A stretch of 40,668 bases of DNA from Candidatus Aegiribacteria sp. (GCA_021108005.1 JAIORS010000139.1:1-40668), one strand, 5' to 3'. Shown: positions 25,332-34,218, counted from the stretch's first letter. Translations and numbers: made by a program. The notes: a model not told the origin generated them from the letters alone.

Positions 25332-26054
25332 TCACGTTGTAAGTCCACCATCTACCGGAAGTACTACCCCGGTAATATAAGAAGAAACATCATCAAGTAG
25401 AAAATGCACGGCATCAGCAACATTTTCAGGCTGACCCATTCTCTTTACCGGAACCCTGTTTGCATAATCTTCCCTGACTTCTCTGGAAAGTTCTCTGGTC
25501 ATTTCCGTTTCGATGAATCCTGGAGCAATCACGTTCACGCGGATATTCCGTACCGCGAACTCACGGCATAAAGCTCTTGTCAGGCCTATTAATCCTGCTT
25601 TTGTAGAAGCGTAATTTGCCTGCCCAGCCGCTCCCAGCAGAGCAACCACCGAAGAAATATTAACAATTGATCCCGCTTTCTGGCGCAGCATCCCGCGGGA
25701 AAACGCTCTGCACATAAGGAAAGCACCTGTAAGATTTACGTTCATGACAGTGTCCCAGTCAGTTTTTTTCATTCGCATAATGAGACCATCACGGGTGATT
25801 CCAGCATTGTTCACGAGACCGAATACAGGACCCAGTTCTTTTTCGATCCTCTCGGATACATCTTTGACAGCATCTTCGTTCGTTACATCAAGAACCCAGG
25901 GGCTGAAATCATCTCCGAGTTTATCGGATGCCGCCATAAGATCATCTTCAAGAACATCACATCCGGCCACGGACCATCCGGAATTAACAAGTTTCCTGGA
26001 AATAGAATATCCAATACCCCTCGCGGCACCGGTTACAACTGCAATTCTGTTCAT
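25332..26054 (-). CDS. fabG: 3-oxoacyl-[acyl-carrier-protein] reductase
   Basis: 240 residues, a short-chain dehydrogenase. NADPH-binding TGAARGIG (8-15), NNAG (82-85), and the catalytic Ser135, Tyr148 and Lys152 (YASTK). Typical C-terminus GVVLPVDGG. I chose the ATG at 26054 because GGGGAG lies 5 bases upstream; a longer in-frame start at 26102 would overlap fabH and add a non-homologous tail. Confidence 0.96.
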   Translation of the reverse strand: MNRIAVVTGAARGIGYSISRKLVNSGWSVAGCDVLEDDLMAASDKLGDDFSPWVLDVTNEDAVKDVSERIEKELGPVFGLVNNAGITRDGLIMRMKKTDWDTVMNVNLTGAFLMCRAFSRGMLRQKAGSIVNISSVVALLGAAGQANYASTKAGLIGLTRALCREFAVRNIRVNVIAPGFIETEMTRELSREVREDYANRVPVKRMGQPENVADAVHFLLDDVSSYITGVVLPVDGGLTT

Positions 26055-26074
26055 AATTACTCCCCTGCTATTAT

Positions 26075-27058
26075 CTACCAGTGCAGTATCATCCCGCCCC
26101 ATGTTAGTCCCGCGCCGAATGCAGCGAGAACGACAGTGCTTGACTCTTTTATCGTGTTGTCCTTCACTGCCTCGTCAAGAGCCATGGGAATGGAAGCCGC
26201 GGATGTATTGCCATACTTCTGAATATTTATATAAACCTGTTCGGGCTCAAGTTCAAGTGCCCTGGCGGTTGCGTCGATTATTCTAAGATTCGCCTGGTGG
26301 GATACAAGAAGGTCGACATCCTTCTTCTCGGTTCCATCCATTTTAAGGGCTTCCATGCACGAATCGTGCATTGCCCTTACGGCGTACTTGAAAATCCGTG
26401 CACCTTCCATACTAATGGTATGTTCGTTGTTTTCAACGCTTTCGTGCGAAGCAGGTTTTTTCGTTCCTCCCGCAGGCTGAAAAAGGTACTGCCCCATGGA
26501 GCCATCACTGCCCCAGTGCCAGCCTCCAAGCCTTCCTCCGGGTCCTTCGGAAGATACCGCAACTGCTCCGGCTCCATCACCAAAAAGTATGCAGCTTGAC
26601 CTGTCGGTCCAGTTGGTAATTTTGGTCAGGCAGTCGGCGCCAACTACTATCATCCTGTCCATGATTCCCGATTCAATGAACGCTTTTGCCTGTATGAGTC
26701 CGTAAATAAAGGCTGTACAGCCGGCTTCGAAATCGTAGGCAGGAATATTTCTCATTCCGAGATTGTTAGCCACCAGTGCGGCGGTTGAGGGGAAATAGTA
26801 ATCAGGAGTAACAGTTCCCACAATAATACCCTGAACATCTTCCGATTTCCATCCAGCCTCTTTCATGGCATTTTCAACGGCTATGGTCACCAGATCGGAG
26901 GTTGCCGTGGAATCGTCAGCTTTCCGTCGCTCCTTAATGCCCGTCATTTTGACAATCCACTCATCCGTGGTATCAACAATCTTCTCAAGATCGGCATTCG
27001 TTAATATGCCATCCGGGACATTGTGCCCTGTTCCAACAATATAGGCGTTCCTGCTCAC
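26075..27058 (-). CDS. fabH: 3-oxoacyl-[acyl-carrier-protein] synthase III
   Basis: 327 residues. Starts fatty-acid synthesis by condensing an acyl-CoA with malonyl-ACP. Catalytic Cys114, His254 (SHQANLRII) and Asn284 (YGNTSAASIP) are in place. The Cys context is EAGCTAFIYG rather than the common AACAGF or AACSGF, which could affect primer choice. Followed 20 bp later by fabG, with no fabD between them. Confidence 0.96.
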   Translation of the reverse strand: MSRNAYIVGTGHNVPDGILTNADLEKIVDTTDEWIVKMTGIKERRKADDSTATSDLVTIAVENAMKEAGWKSEDVQGIIVGTVTPDYYFPSTAALVANNLGMRNIPAYDFEAGCTAFIYGLIQAKAFIESGIMDRMIVVGADCLTKITNWTDRSSCILFGDGAGAVAVSSEGPGGRLGGWHWGSDGSMGQYLFQPAGGTKKPASHESVENNEHTISMEGARIFKYAVRAMHDSCMEALKMDGTEKKDVDLLVSHQANLRIIDATARALELEPEQVYINIQKYGNTSAASIPMALDEAVKDNTIKESSTVVLAAFGAGLTWGGMILHW

Positions 27059-27071
27059 TTTTTCTCCAATC

Positions 27072-28109
27072 CTAAGTTATCGAAATATTAATTTTCTTCC
27101 GGATCATGTCGCTGACCCCGCTTCGATAAAAATCGCATGCGGCAACCACAGCATTTCTAATCGCCTTCGAGGTACTGCTGCCGTGAGCTACTATCGAAAC
27201 TCCGTTCAGGCCGAGTAATGGAGCTCCTCCATATTCGGCCGAATCCAGTCTTTCCCACATTTTAGAAAATGAATGTCTCATAAGAAGAAAACCAGCCCTT
27301 GAAGCCCAATGACGCTTCATCTCAAGGTAGAGTGATCCTCCCACAAGATCGGCTATTGACTCAAAAGTCTTAAGAAGAATATTTCCTACAAATCCATCGC
27401 AGACCACAACATCGGCCTCACCTTTGAGTATGCCGTCACCTTCTATATTACCAAGAAAGTTCAGATTGGAGTCTTCCAGCATCCCGTAGACATCCTGGAT
27501 CACGGATGGGCCCTTGGTTCTTTCATTGCCTACATTCAGCAGTGAAATCCTCGGGTTCTCTATACCGAAAACACATTTCGAATACACCTCTCCCATAAGA
27601 GCAAACTGAAACAGCTGCCTTGCGTTACATCCGACATTGGCTCCGACATCGAGTACTACTGTAGGGTTGTTTTGAGTCGGCAATGTAGCAGCTATTGCCG
27701 GTCTGGGAACACCCTCTATTCTTCCGAGGGCAAAGAGGCTGGCAGCCATCATGGCTCCGGTATTACCTGGACTTACCATGGCCTGTACCAGGCCTTTCTT
27801 CTGAAGCCCGGCCATAACAACCATTGAACTGTCCGGTTTGTTCTTGAGAGCTTCGGCCGGATGGTCGTTCATTGTTATAACCTGTGAAGCATGCTGAATT
27901 GATAAAGGCAGTTTAGCCCCGCCGCTGCGTGACAGAAGCCTCGACAGAATATCTCTGTCACCGACGAGTTTGATTGATACATTCTCCGTAACAGACTTTC
28001 TGCAGTCACTGAAGAACTTGACAACCCCCTGGACGATGACCGAAGGACCGTAATCCCCCCCCATCGCATCCACAGCAATATTGAGCGGTTCAGGCACAGG
28101 CAGAACCAT
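27072..28109 (-). CDS. plsX: Phosphate acyltransferase PlsX
   Basis: About 345 residues. Makes acyl-phosphate from acyl-ACP for glycerolipid synthesis. Family marks: NIAVDAMGGDYGP near the N-terminus, MVSPGNTGAMMA, VLDVGANVGC, and the C-terminal GGAPLLGLNG and HGSSTSKAI. The start is uncertain: the ATG at 28109 is favoured by length, but an in-frame TTG at 28124 lies in the palindrome following rpmF; neither has a strong ribosome site. Ends 13 bp before fabH. Confidence 0.95.
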   Translation of the reverse strand: MVLPVPEPLNIAVDAMGGDYGPSVIVQGVVKFFSDCRKSVTENVSIKLVGDRDILSRLLSRSGGAKLPLSIQHASQVITMNDHPAEALKNKPDSSMVVMAGLQKKGLVQAMVSPGNTGAMMAASLFALGRIEGVPRPAIAATLPTQNNPTVVLDVGANVGCNARQLFQFALMGEVYSKCVFGIENPRISLLNVGNERTKGPSVIQDVYGMLEDSNLNFLGNIEGDGILKGEADVVVCDGFVGNILLKTFESIADLVGGSLYLEMKRHWASRAGFLLMRHSFSKMWERLDSAEYGGAPLLGLNGVSIVAHGSSTSKAIRNAVVAACDFYRSGVSDMIRKKINISIT

Positions 28110-28122
28110 TCTTTCCGGAATC

Positions 28123-28141
28123 AATCGTTTTCAAAACGATT
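28123..28141. repeat. Perfect palindrome between rpmF and plsX
   Basis: AATCGTTTT-C-AAAACGATT, a 9-bp inverted repeat centred on one base. It begins at the rpmF stop codon and includes an alternative plsX TTG. As RNA the stem would have a minimal loop, so a DNA operator or a weak translational element are both possible. Confidence 0.5.
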
Positions 28142-28322
28142 ACTCCTCTTTCGGTTCGATGACCTGCCTGCCGTCGTAGAATCCACAGTGCCTGCAAACC
28201 CTGTGCGGAATTCTGGGTTCTCCGCACTGGGGACAGATACTTGTAGATTTTTCCTTCAGAGCGTCATTTGCTCTGCGTTTATCTCTTCTTGTAGATGAGT
28301 GTCTTCTTTTTGGTACCGGCAT
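28140..28322 (-). CDS. rpmF: 50S ribosomal protein bL32
   Basis: 60 residues, Lys/Arg-rich. Starts [17 protein letters not shown]. Two CxxC pairs (CPQC, CRHC) form the zinc-ribbon variant. AAGGA lies just upstream of the ATG. The DUF177-rpmF-plsX-fab order is a classic bacterial arrangement that links ribosome and lipid synthesis. Confidence 0.97.
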   Translation of the reverse strand: MPVPKRRHSSTRRDKRRANDALKEKSTSICPQCGEPRIPHRVCRHCGFYDGRQVIEPKEE

Positions 28323-28342
28323 AGTTCCTTCTCTTTCTCTGA

Positions 28343-28358
28343 TGTCATCCGAATGACA
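28343..28358 (-). promoter_or_regulatory. Small hairpin in the rpmF leader
   Basis: TGTCAT-TCGG-ATGACA on the minus strand: a perfect 6-bp stem closed by a TCGG tetraloop, 21-36 bases before the rpmF ATG. A possible leader structure for translational control of bL32; this is inference. Confidence 0.35.
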
Positions 28359-28400
28359 ATTATCGTTTGATCTAAAAAAAAATAGCTATACAGAATATAC

Positions 28401-28829
28401 TCAATTATAACATATTCCATCACAGTCAGGCGAGCACAGAGGTTTACCCGGAATTGATAGTAAAATTGCTTCCCTAACAGCATCAAAAATGCAAAGCTCA
28501 CCGGACCGGGGTACTATCTCCCTCTCCTGTTCGACGGAAGGATCAAGCTTCCAGGTATACTCCCGGCTGATATCCTCACAGATATTGAACAGCATGGGCT
28601 CCAGGCATCTTGCGCAGGGGATTTTAAAATCCGCATTCAGCCTGCCGCTGCATAGAACAACGCTATCTTTATAATCCACTGCCAGCTCAATGGTAGCCTC
28701 ATCGTGTGCCGGTTCCACATCCTCAATGCCCCAGTTAATTCTATCAAGAGGTATAGTGAAACTCCCACTGTTCATGCCGCGGGAAAGACTCCTCATATCG
28801 ATAACGAGTTTCTCCGGATCGAATATCAT
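28401..28829 (-). CDS. DUF177/YceD-family protein
   Basis: 142 residues from the ATG at 28829, which overlaps the stop of the upstream phosphohexomutase gene (ATGA). Family marks: LNADFKIPCARCLEP in the middle and a C-terminal CSPDCDGIC cysteine cluster. DUF177 members sit next to rpmF across bacteria and are implicated in 23S rRNA accumulation. A longer reading frame upstream (to 28958) lies inside the mutase gene and is rejected. The last bases of this gene carry the promoter for rpmF. Confidence 0.9.
   Translation of the reverse strand: MIFDPEKLVIDMRSLSRGMNSGSFTIPLDRINWGIEDVEPAHDEATIELAVDYKDSVVLCSGRLNADFKIPCARCLEPMLFNICEDISREYTWKLDPSVEQEREIVPRSGELCIFDAVREAILLSIPGKPLCSPDCDGICYN
28404..28412 (-). 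promoter_or_regulatory. Extended -10 promoter for rpmF-plsX-fab
   Basis: Minus strand TGTTATAAT: a perfect -10 TATAAT with the TGn extension, embedded in the end of the DUF177 coding region. No good -35 is seen, as expected for extended -10 promoters. The predicted start is ~28397, giving a ~75-nt leader before rpmF that includes a nine-T run and the TCGG hairpin. Confidence 0.6.
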
Positions 28830-30226
28830 TCCGTACCCATCATTCCGCGGAATCCTATAACAACTTTCTTCATAATCGAATCCACTTCCTCCTGTGAATC
28901 TGACTGGACGTATATTCTTGCCAGCGGTTCCGTACCGGACAACCTGATAAGTATCCAATCGCCGTTTTTCAGGATCATCCTTACCCCATCAATCCGGTCT
29001 ATGGAATCAACTGTTATGCCAGCGATATCAAATGGATCGGATTCCAGATACTTCTCCTTAAGATGCTGTCTGAGAATGTCATCAAGGCGAAGATCCGTAC
29101 GTGATATATGAACCCTGCCATACTTTTTCCACAGGTCATCAAGCTGCGCGGCAAGACCTTTGCGCCTGGCGCAAACCATTTCCGCCGCAAGAAGGCATGC
29201 CAGTATCCCATCCTTTTCAGGAACATGATCCGTAATCGACAGACCTCCGCTTTCTTCGCCGGCGAGAATTACATTTCCTTCCAGCATCCTGGCGCCGAGG
29301 TACTTGAAACCTACAGGAGTTATCTCGGTTTCCATGCCGTGAGCCAGAGCGACCCTATCAAGAAGGCTGCTGGTGGTAACAGATCTGACTGCAAGTCCGG
29401 AGTAACCTTTGGTTTCTATAAGATATTCGAGAAGAAGGGGGAGAAAATCGTGCGGTGAAACGAAACTACCGTTTTCATCTATTATTCCGAAACGGTCTGC
29501 ATCACCGTCGGTAGCCACCCCAAGCGAAGCTCTGCTTTCAACAACCTGAAGTGAAAGATCGGCTGTACCGCTTTCTCCGGGTTCGGGATGCTGCCTGCCG
29601 GCAAACAGAGGGTCTCTTGTTCCGTTAATCACCCGGACCGAAACTCCAAAATCAACCAGTATGCGATCAAGAAGACCTGATCCTGCACCGGAGAACGCAT
29701 CGTATACGACTTTTAGACCGCTGTTCATGAAGACTTCAGGATTCAGATACTTCTGAATATCCCTTGAATAATCACTTCGAAGATCCTTCGATATAACTGA
29801 ACCGGAAGCGGAGTCCGGTTTACCACCCTCTTCGATGATTCTTTCAATGGAAGCTGTTAAAGCGCTGTCAGCGGGGCCGCCGTGCCAGGGACTGAATTTA
29901 ATTCCGTTGTAAAGGGGAGGGTTATGGCTTGCCGTAAAATTAATTACACCGCCGTAACCACCCTTCCTGCAGGCATGGGAAAGAACCGGTGTCGGGCAGG
30001 GACAGGAGGAAAGTAACACTTCGAAACCGTATCCGGCCATCCGTTCCGCGGTGGCCTCGGAGAGTTCCGGAGATAGAAAACGGCAGTCGCCTCCGATAAC
30101 CAGGCTATCCCGTCCCTCGCTTTTCAGCTGCAGTCCGATTGCATCCGCTACCTGGTTTACTCTGTCCCAGGTAAATTCCTGTGCTATGATACCCCGCCAG
30201 CCGGAGGTTCCGAATTTAATTTTCAC
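28826..30226 (-). CDS. Phosphoglucomutase/phosphomannomutase family protein
   Basis: 466 residues with the four-domain alpha-D-phosphohexomutase layout. FGTSGWRG near the N-terminus, phosphoserine loop TASHNPPLYNG, Mg2+ loop DGDADRFG and sugar-binding GEESGG. Interconverts hexose 1- and 6-phosphates; glucose, mannose or glucosamine specificity cannot be read from sequence. The start is GTG, overlapping the ctp stop by 1 base (TAGTG). Likely supplies sugar nucleotides or, through glucose 6-phosphate, the substrate of the nearby inositol phosphate synthase. Confidence 0.93.
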   Translation of the reverse strand: MKIKFGTSGWRGIIAQEFTWDRVNQVADAIGLQLKSEGRDSLVIGGDCRFLSPELSEATAERMAGYGFEVLLSSCPCPTPVLSHACRKGGYGGVINFTASHNPPLYNGIKFSPWHGGPADSALTASIERIIEEGGKPDSASGSVISKDLRSDYSRDIQKYLNPEVFMNSGLKVVYDAFSGAGSGLLDRILVDFGVSVRVINGTRDPLFAGRQHPEPGESGTADLSLQVVESRASLGVATDGDADRFGIIDENGSFVSPHDFLPLLLEYLIETKGYSGLAVRSVTTSSLLDRVALAHGMETEITPVGFKYLGARMLEGNVILAGEESGGLSITDHVPEKDGILACLLAAEMVCARRKGLAAQLDDLWKKYGRVHISRTDLRLDDILRQHLKEKYLESDPFDIAGITVDSIDRIDGVRMILKNGDWILIRLSGTEPLARIYVQSDSQEEVDSIMKKVVIGFRGMMGTE

Positions 30227-31704
30227 TATTCCCCATCCCTGAAATACTGCAGAGCTCTCTGAACGGTTTCATCGTGTGGACTCATCATTCTATGGTACAT
30301 CTCTCGATCCCAGGATCTTGAGGCGATTTCCGCGAAAAGCGCTTTTTCTATATAGAACAGGTTATCTTCGAATTCGCCATCTTCCCATTCGAAACCCTCT
30401 TCGTTGAGATAATTCCTGAAATCAGCAACACAAGTGCTGTCGGGCCAGAAATCGTCTTCAATTTCATGATCGAGAACGTAATCAGTAGCGTACTTGAAAA
30501 AGATCGAACCGGTGAACAGTTCAACGGGAAGAGAGCCGGATACTTCACTGAAGTCCATCGTTATATCGGGAACTATCCCCCAGTCTGCCAGAGAATCTTC
30601 CTCGATAATGCCACCGAAGTCATCACCCATGGTCCTGTCAATACTTCTCCCATCGGGAGTGAAATATCTGGCAGTAGTAAGTTTTACGCCGTAATGCCCG
30701 ATATCCGGAAATTCGCCCAGGTCCATTAATGTCTGAACGGATCCCTTTCCGAACGTTCTGGTCCCGATAAGTGTAGCTGCTTCATTATCCTGCAGTGCGC
30801 CAGCGACTATTTCCGACGAACTGGCACTTCCACCATCAACAAGAACAACAACATTCCCGGTGAAACTCCTTTTGCTGACTGTGTAGTAATTGTCCTCTCC
30901 CACCGCGTTCCCCCTGGTGGATACTACCAGCGTACCGGAAGGAAGAAAGAAATCAGCTACTTCTACTGCTGCGGTAAAGAGACCTCCCGGATTGCCTCTA
31001 AGGTCGAATATCAAATTTTCAGCACCCTCTTCAACAACATCCTGCAGAGCATTCCGAACTTCCTTCGAGGATTCTTCACCGAACCTGGAAAGGCGTATGT
31101 ATCCGGTTTCATCATCTATCATGAATCCTGCTGTAACTGAGGGAAGATCCACAACATCCCGCTCTATTTCAAAGTCAAGGGAATCCGGCAGTCCCGGTCG
31201 TACAACGGTCAGGTCCACCGTACTTCCCTGTGGCCCTCTTATCTGTATTACAGCTTCAGTTGTTGTTATCCCTTCTGTTGAAATTCCGTCAATTTCAACG
31301 ATCTTATCCCCGGCTTTCATGCCGGCTCTGAATGCTGGAGTTCCCTCAACCGGTGAAATAACCGTCAGCCACTCATCTCTGATACCTATGGTTATTCCAA
31401 CCCCTTCAAAAGAACCTGACAGGTTAATTCGCAGATTCTCGTAATCCTCTGGATTGAGAAGAATACTGTTTGGATCAAGTGATTCCAGCATCCCTCTCAA
31501 AGCGGCCTCTATGAGTTCCTTGGAATCTACTGAATCAACATATGTAACGGATGTTCTTGAGAACACGTCCATGAACAGTTCGAGGGAAGAATTCGTAGAA
31601 ACCGCATCGTACGCTATAGCGGAGGGAAGAATCATCAATCCGCCGGAAATCAGAAGTCCGGCTGCAAGTATAACGGCAATCCAGCCTGGCAGGAATTTTT
31701 TCAT
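30226..31704 (-). CDS. ctp: C-terminal processing peptidase (S41A)
   Basis: 492 residues. The N-terminal hydrophobic segment (~8-31) is a signal or anchor. A PDZ domain lies at ~95-180 (GSFEGVGITIG, AGDKIVEIDG). The S41 domain carries the catalytic dyad Ser295 (GGSASSSEIVAGA) and Lys320 (TFGKGS). A ~110-residue C-terminal extension follows. Cleaves proteins from their C-termini in the periplasm. The ATG directly follows the tmk stop, with GGAGGAG upstream. Confidence 0.95.
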   Translation of the reverse strand: MKKFLPGWIAVILAAGLLISGGLMILPSAIAYDAVSTNSSLELFMDVFSRTSVTYVDSVDSKELIEAALRGMLESLDPNSILLNPEDYENLRINLSGSFEGVGITIGIRDEWLTVISPVEGTPAFRAGMKAGDKIVEIDGISTEGITTTEAVIQIRGPQGSTVDLTVVRPGLPDSLDFEIERDVVDLPSVTAGFMIDDETGYIRLSRFGEESSKEVRNALQDVVEEGAENLIFDLRGNPGGLFTAAVEVADFFLPSGTLVVSTRGNAVGEDNYYTVSKRSFTGNVVVLVDGGSASSSEIVAGALQDNEAATLIGTRTFGKGSVQTLMDLGEFPDIGHYGVKLTTARYFTPDGRSIDRTMGDDFGGIIEEDSLADWGIVPDITMDFSEVSGSLPVELFTGSIFFKYATDYVLDHEIEDDFWPDSTCVADFRNYLNEEGFEWEDGEFEDNLFYIEKALFAEIASRSWDREMYHRMMSPHDETVQRALQYFRDGE

Positions 31705-32367
31705 TTATCCGTCTCCTCCATAACATTTACCCGAGATAATATTCATAACACTGTTTTCGATAAATCGATCCTGAATATCCGGTTCCTGTGAAGCGTCAAC
31801 AACCAGGTACCTGTCCTCACTTTCAGCCAGTCTGAGATACATCTCCCTTACGCGGTGGTGGAAACTGATCTCTTCCAGCTCTATCCGGTCCTTTTCCCTG
31901 CCCTGCTTCTGCAATCTTGCCAGTCCTTCTTCAGGGTCAAGATCCAGAAGGATAGTCATGTCCGGTAAAAGACCTCCGGTTGCAAGATTGTCAGCATCCC
32001 TTACTGACTTCTCCGGAAGATTGCGTCCTCCAATCTGATATGCGAAAGTGGCGTCGGAATAGCGCTCGCATATCACATTAATGCCGTTCTTCAGTGCCGG
32101 TCTGATTACAAGATCAACATTTGATGATCTCGAGGCAAGGTACAGCATCAACTCGGTGAGAGGAGTAACGGTTAATTCAGGATCAAGCAATATTGAACGT
32201 ATCCTCTCGGAGGCAGGGGGCCCTCCGGGTTCACGGGTATGAAGCACCGGAACCCCCCTGCGTTCAAGACTTTCAAGAAGCACGCGGCATCTGGTGGATT
32301 TGCCGGCTCCCTCAACTCCCTCAAAAGTGATAAAGCTGCCGGGAAAGCCGGTATTACGGATATTCAA
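31705..32367 (-). CDS. tmk: Thymidylate kinase
   Basis: 220 residues. Phosphorylates dTMP to dTDP. P-loop GVEGAGKST (17-25), REPGG, ERYSDATFAYQ and the lid segment REKDRIE. The start is TTG, 3 bases after the ino1 stop with only a weak ribosome site, so it depends on coupling. No other start exists before the P-loop. Confidence 0.95.
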   Translation of the reverse strand: MNIRNTGFPGSFITFEGVEGAGKSTRCRVLLESLERRGVPVLHTREPGGPPASERIRSILLDPELTVTPLTELMLYLASRSSNVDLVIRPALKNGINVICERYSDATFAYQIGGRNLPEKSVRDADNLATGGLLPDMTILLDLDPEEGLARLQKQGREKDRIELEEISFHHRVREMYLRLAESEDRYLVVDASQEPDIQDRFIENSVMNIISGKCYGGDG

Positions 32368-32370
32368 TAT

Positions 32371-33492
32371 CTATTTCTTTGACTTCTTTTCGGAAGCCTT
32401 CTTCTCCTGTTTCTTCTGATGGTACTTACCAATGTACTCTTCTGTTATCCTTCTGCACTTATCATCGTAATACTGAACAGGAGGGGATTTGAAGAAATAG
32501 GATGAAGGAGCCTCAATAGCTCCGGACAGACCGTTATCAAGAGCAAGTTTAGCGCATCTGACCGCATCGATTATCACTCCCGCGGAATTAGGGCTGTCCA
32601 CGACTTCCAGCTTGGCCTCAATATTCAGAGGAACTTCTCCAAAGCTTGTTCCTTCCATCCGGATGTAGCACCATTTTCTATCGTCAAGCCATTCAATGTA
32701 ATCGCTTGGGCCGATGTGCACATTCCTGGGATCAAGGCCGCCGGGAAGCTGGGAGGTAACGGCGTTGGTTTTGGATATCTTCTTGCTTTCGAGTCTTTCC
32801 CGTTCAAGCATGTTAAGGAAATCTGTATTTCCCCCGACATTCAACTGGTAGGTGCGGTCAAGCCTTACACCTCTGTCTTCATATAAACGTGTCATGACCC
32901 TGTGAAGAATGGTAGCGCCCACCTGGCTTTTGATATCATCTCCCAGAACGGGAAGTCCGCGGTCGCGGAATCTTTTCTGCCAGTACGCCTGTCCGGCTAT
33001 GAAAACCGGGATGGCGTTAACGAACGCACAACCGGCATCAAGAATCTGTTCCACGTACCACTTCGTTGCTTCCTCGCTTCCCACCGGAAGATAGCTGACG
33101 ACAACATCGGTTTTTGTTTCTTTCAGTATCCCTACTATATCGGATGTTGGTCCGGGGGCTTTCTGAATAACTTCTTTGAGATATTTTCCAAGACCGTCGT
33201 GTGTCATTCCCCTGTTTACTTTAACTCCGAGATTCGGTACATCACAGAGTTTGACCGTACAGTTCGGTTCGGCAAGGATGGCTTCGCTGAGGTCTTTCCC
33301 AACCTTTGTGATATTGATGTCGAAAGCAGCCGAAAATTCAACATCACTGATGTGATATCCTCCCAGGTTCACATGCATAAGCCCTGGAACTTTTTGACCC
33401 TCAGATGCATTCCTGTAGAATTCCACGCCCTGGACAAGACTGCTTGCGCAGTTTCCTACTCCGATTATCGCTACTCTTACTTTTTTGGACAT
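32371..33492 (-). CDS. ino1: Inositol-3-phosphate synthase (mycobacterial type)
   Basis: 373 residues. Converts glucose 6-phosphate to 1L-myo-inositol 1-phosphate with NAD+. N-terminal Rossmann motif GVGNCASS, then [46 protein letters not shown] and GPSDYIEWL, all characteristic of the short (~360-residue) bacterial/archaeal Ino1. The last ~20 residues are a Lys-rich tail. The start has GGGAGG 6 bases upstream. It is directly downstream of a CDP-alcohol phosphatidyltransferase, which points to inositol phospholipid synthesis. Confidence 0.96.
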   Translation of the reverse strand: MSKKVRVAIIGVGNCASSLVQGVEFYRNASEGQKVPGLMHVNLGGYHISDVEFSAAFDINITKVGKDLSEAILAEPNCTVKLCDVPNLGVKVNRGMTHDGLGKYLKEVIQKAPGPTSDIVGILKETKTDVVVSYLPVGSEEATKWYVEQILDAGCAFVNAIPVFIAGQAYWQKRFRDRGLPVLGDDIKSQVGATILHRVMTRLYEDRGVRLDRTYQLNVGGNTDFLNMLERERLESKKISKTNAVTSQLPGGLDPRNVHIGPSDYIEWLDDRKWCYIRMEGTSFGEVPLNIEAKLEVVDSPNSAGVIIDAVRCAKLALDNGLSGAIEAPSSYFFKSPPVQYYDDKCRRITEEYIGKYHQKKQEKKASEKKSKK

Positions 33493-33544
33493 TCATAGCC
33501 TCCCTGAAAAGATAGAACAAATAAACAAACGGCTGATCAAGATC

Positions 33545-34153
33545 TCATTCGTTATCCAGTGATATCCCTCTGCCGTCCCTGATTACTTTCACAAAGCGCT
33601 GGCCTGCAGTAATCCATGTGCCCGCAGCAAGAACAGCCAGCATAATTACTACAGCCTCTGTTTTCCACAACCCCGCGGCAACCAGGCCGCCCATCAGCAA
33701 CAGGAGTCTTTCAGTCCTGGTGAAGATACCTACAGAACATGAAAGGTTAACTCCCTCTGCCCTTGCTCTGATATAGCTGACCATGTACGAGCCTCCAATA
33801 GCGGCAGGTACAAGATAAACCAAAATGTGGTGAGCTTCGCCCGCTTTTCCGGCCAGTAAAGCTCCGAAAATGAGTATCTCGCCTATCCGGTCACAGCTTG
33901 AATCAAAAACTGCGCCGGCCTTGCTTGCCACATCTTTTTTGCGTGCAAGCTCCCCGTCAACGGCGTCGAGAATACTGCCCACAATAAGAAAAACAACCCC
34001 GGCGATGAACTTTCCATCCCATACGAACCATGCAGCGACAGCTGTCATAAGAAGGCCAATGGTAGTTACTGAAAACGGCCCTATACCAACTTTTGCCAAC
34101 AATCCAATGAGGGGATCTAGAAGTCTCCTGCCGGATTCCTTTAAAGTCTCCAG
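33545..34153 (-). CDS. CDP-alcohol phosphatidyltransferase, probable phosphatidylinositol-phosphate synthase
   Basis: About 202 residues with five or six membrane segments. The active-site pattern DGx2ARx8Gx3Dx3D is complete (DGELAR, then G, D and D at the expected spacing). Next to ino1, its likely substrates are CDP-diacylglycerol and inositol phosphate, as in mycobacteria and in the Bacteroides inositol-lipid cluster. No in-frame ATG or GTG opens the gene: coding similarity (LKESGRRLLDPLIG) extends upstream of the TTG at 34102, and AGGAGGT (34170-34164) points to CTG at 34153 as the start. An 11-codon ORF overlaps this region in another frame. Alternatively a frameshift or error hides an ATG start. 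Confidence 0.85.
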   Translation of the reverse strand: METLKESGRRLLDPLIGLLAKVGIGPFSVTTIGLLMTAVAAWFVWDGKFIAGVVFLIVGSILDAVDGELARKKDVASKAGAVFDSSCDRIGEILIFGALLAGKAGEAHHILVYLVPAAIGGSYMVSYIRARAEGVNLSCSVGIFTRTERLLLLMGGLVAAGLWKTEAVVIMLAVLAAGTWITAGQRFVKVIRDGRGISLDNE

Positions 34154-34218
34154 GTTAAAACTTACCTCCTGGAATTCGTTTACAAACCATCATAAAATAG
34201 AAACAGCAAATGTCATCG

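Noticed and set aside
28826-28958. Longer N-terminus for the DUF177 protein
   Set aside because: The extra 43 codons lie wholly inside the phosphohexomutase gene; the ATG overlapping its stop is the natural coupled start.
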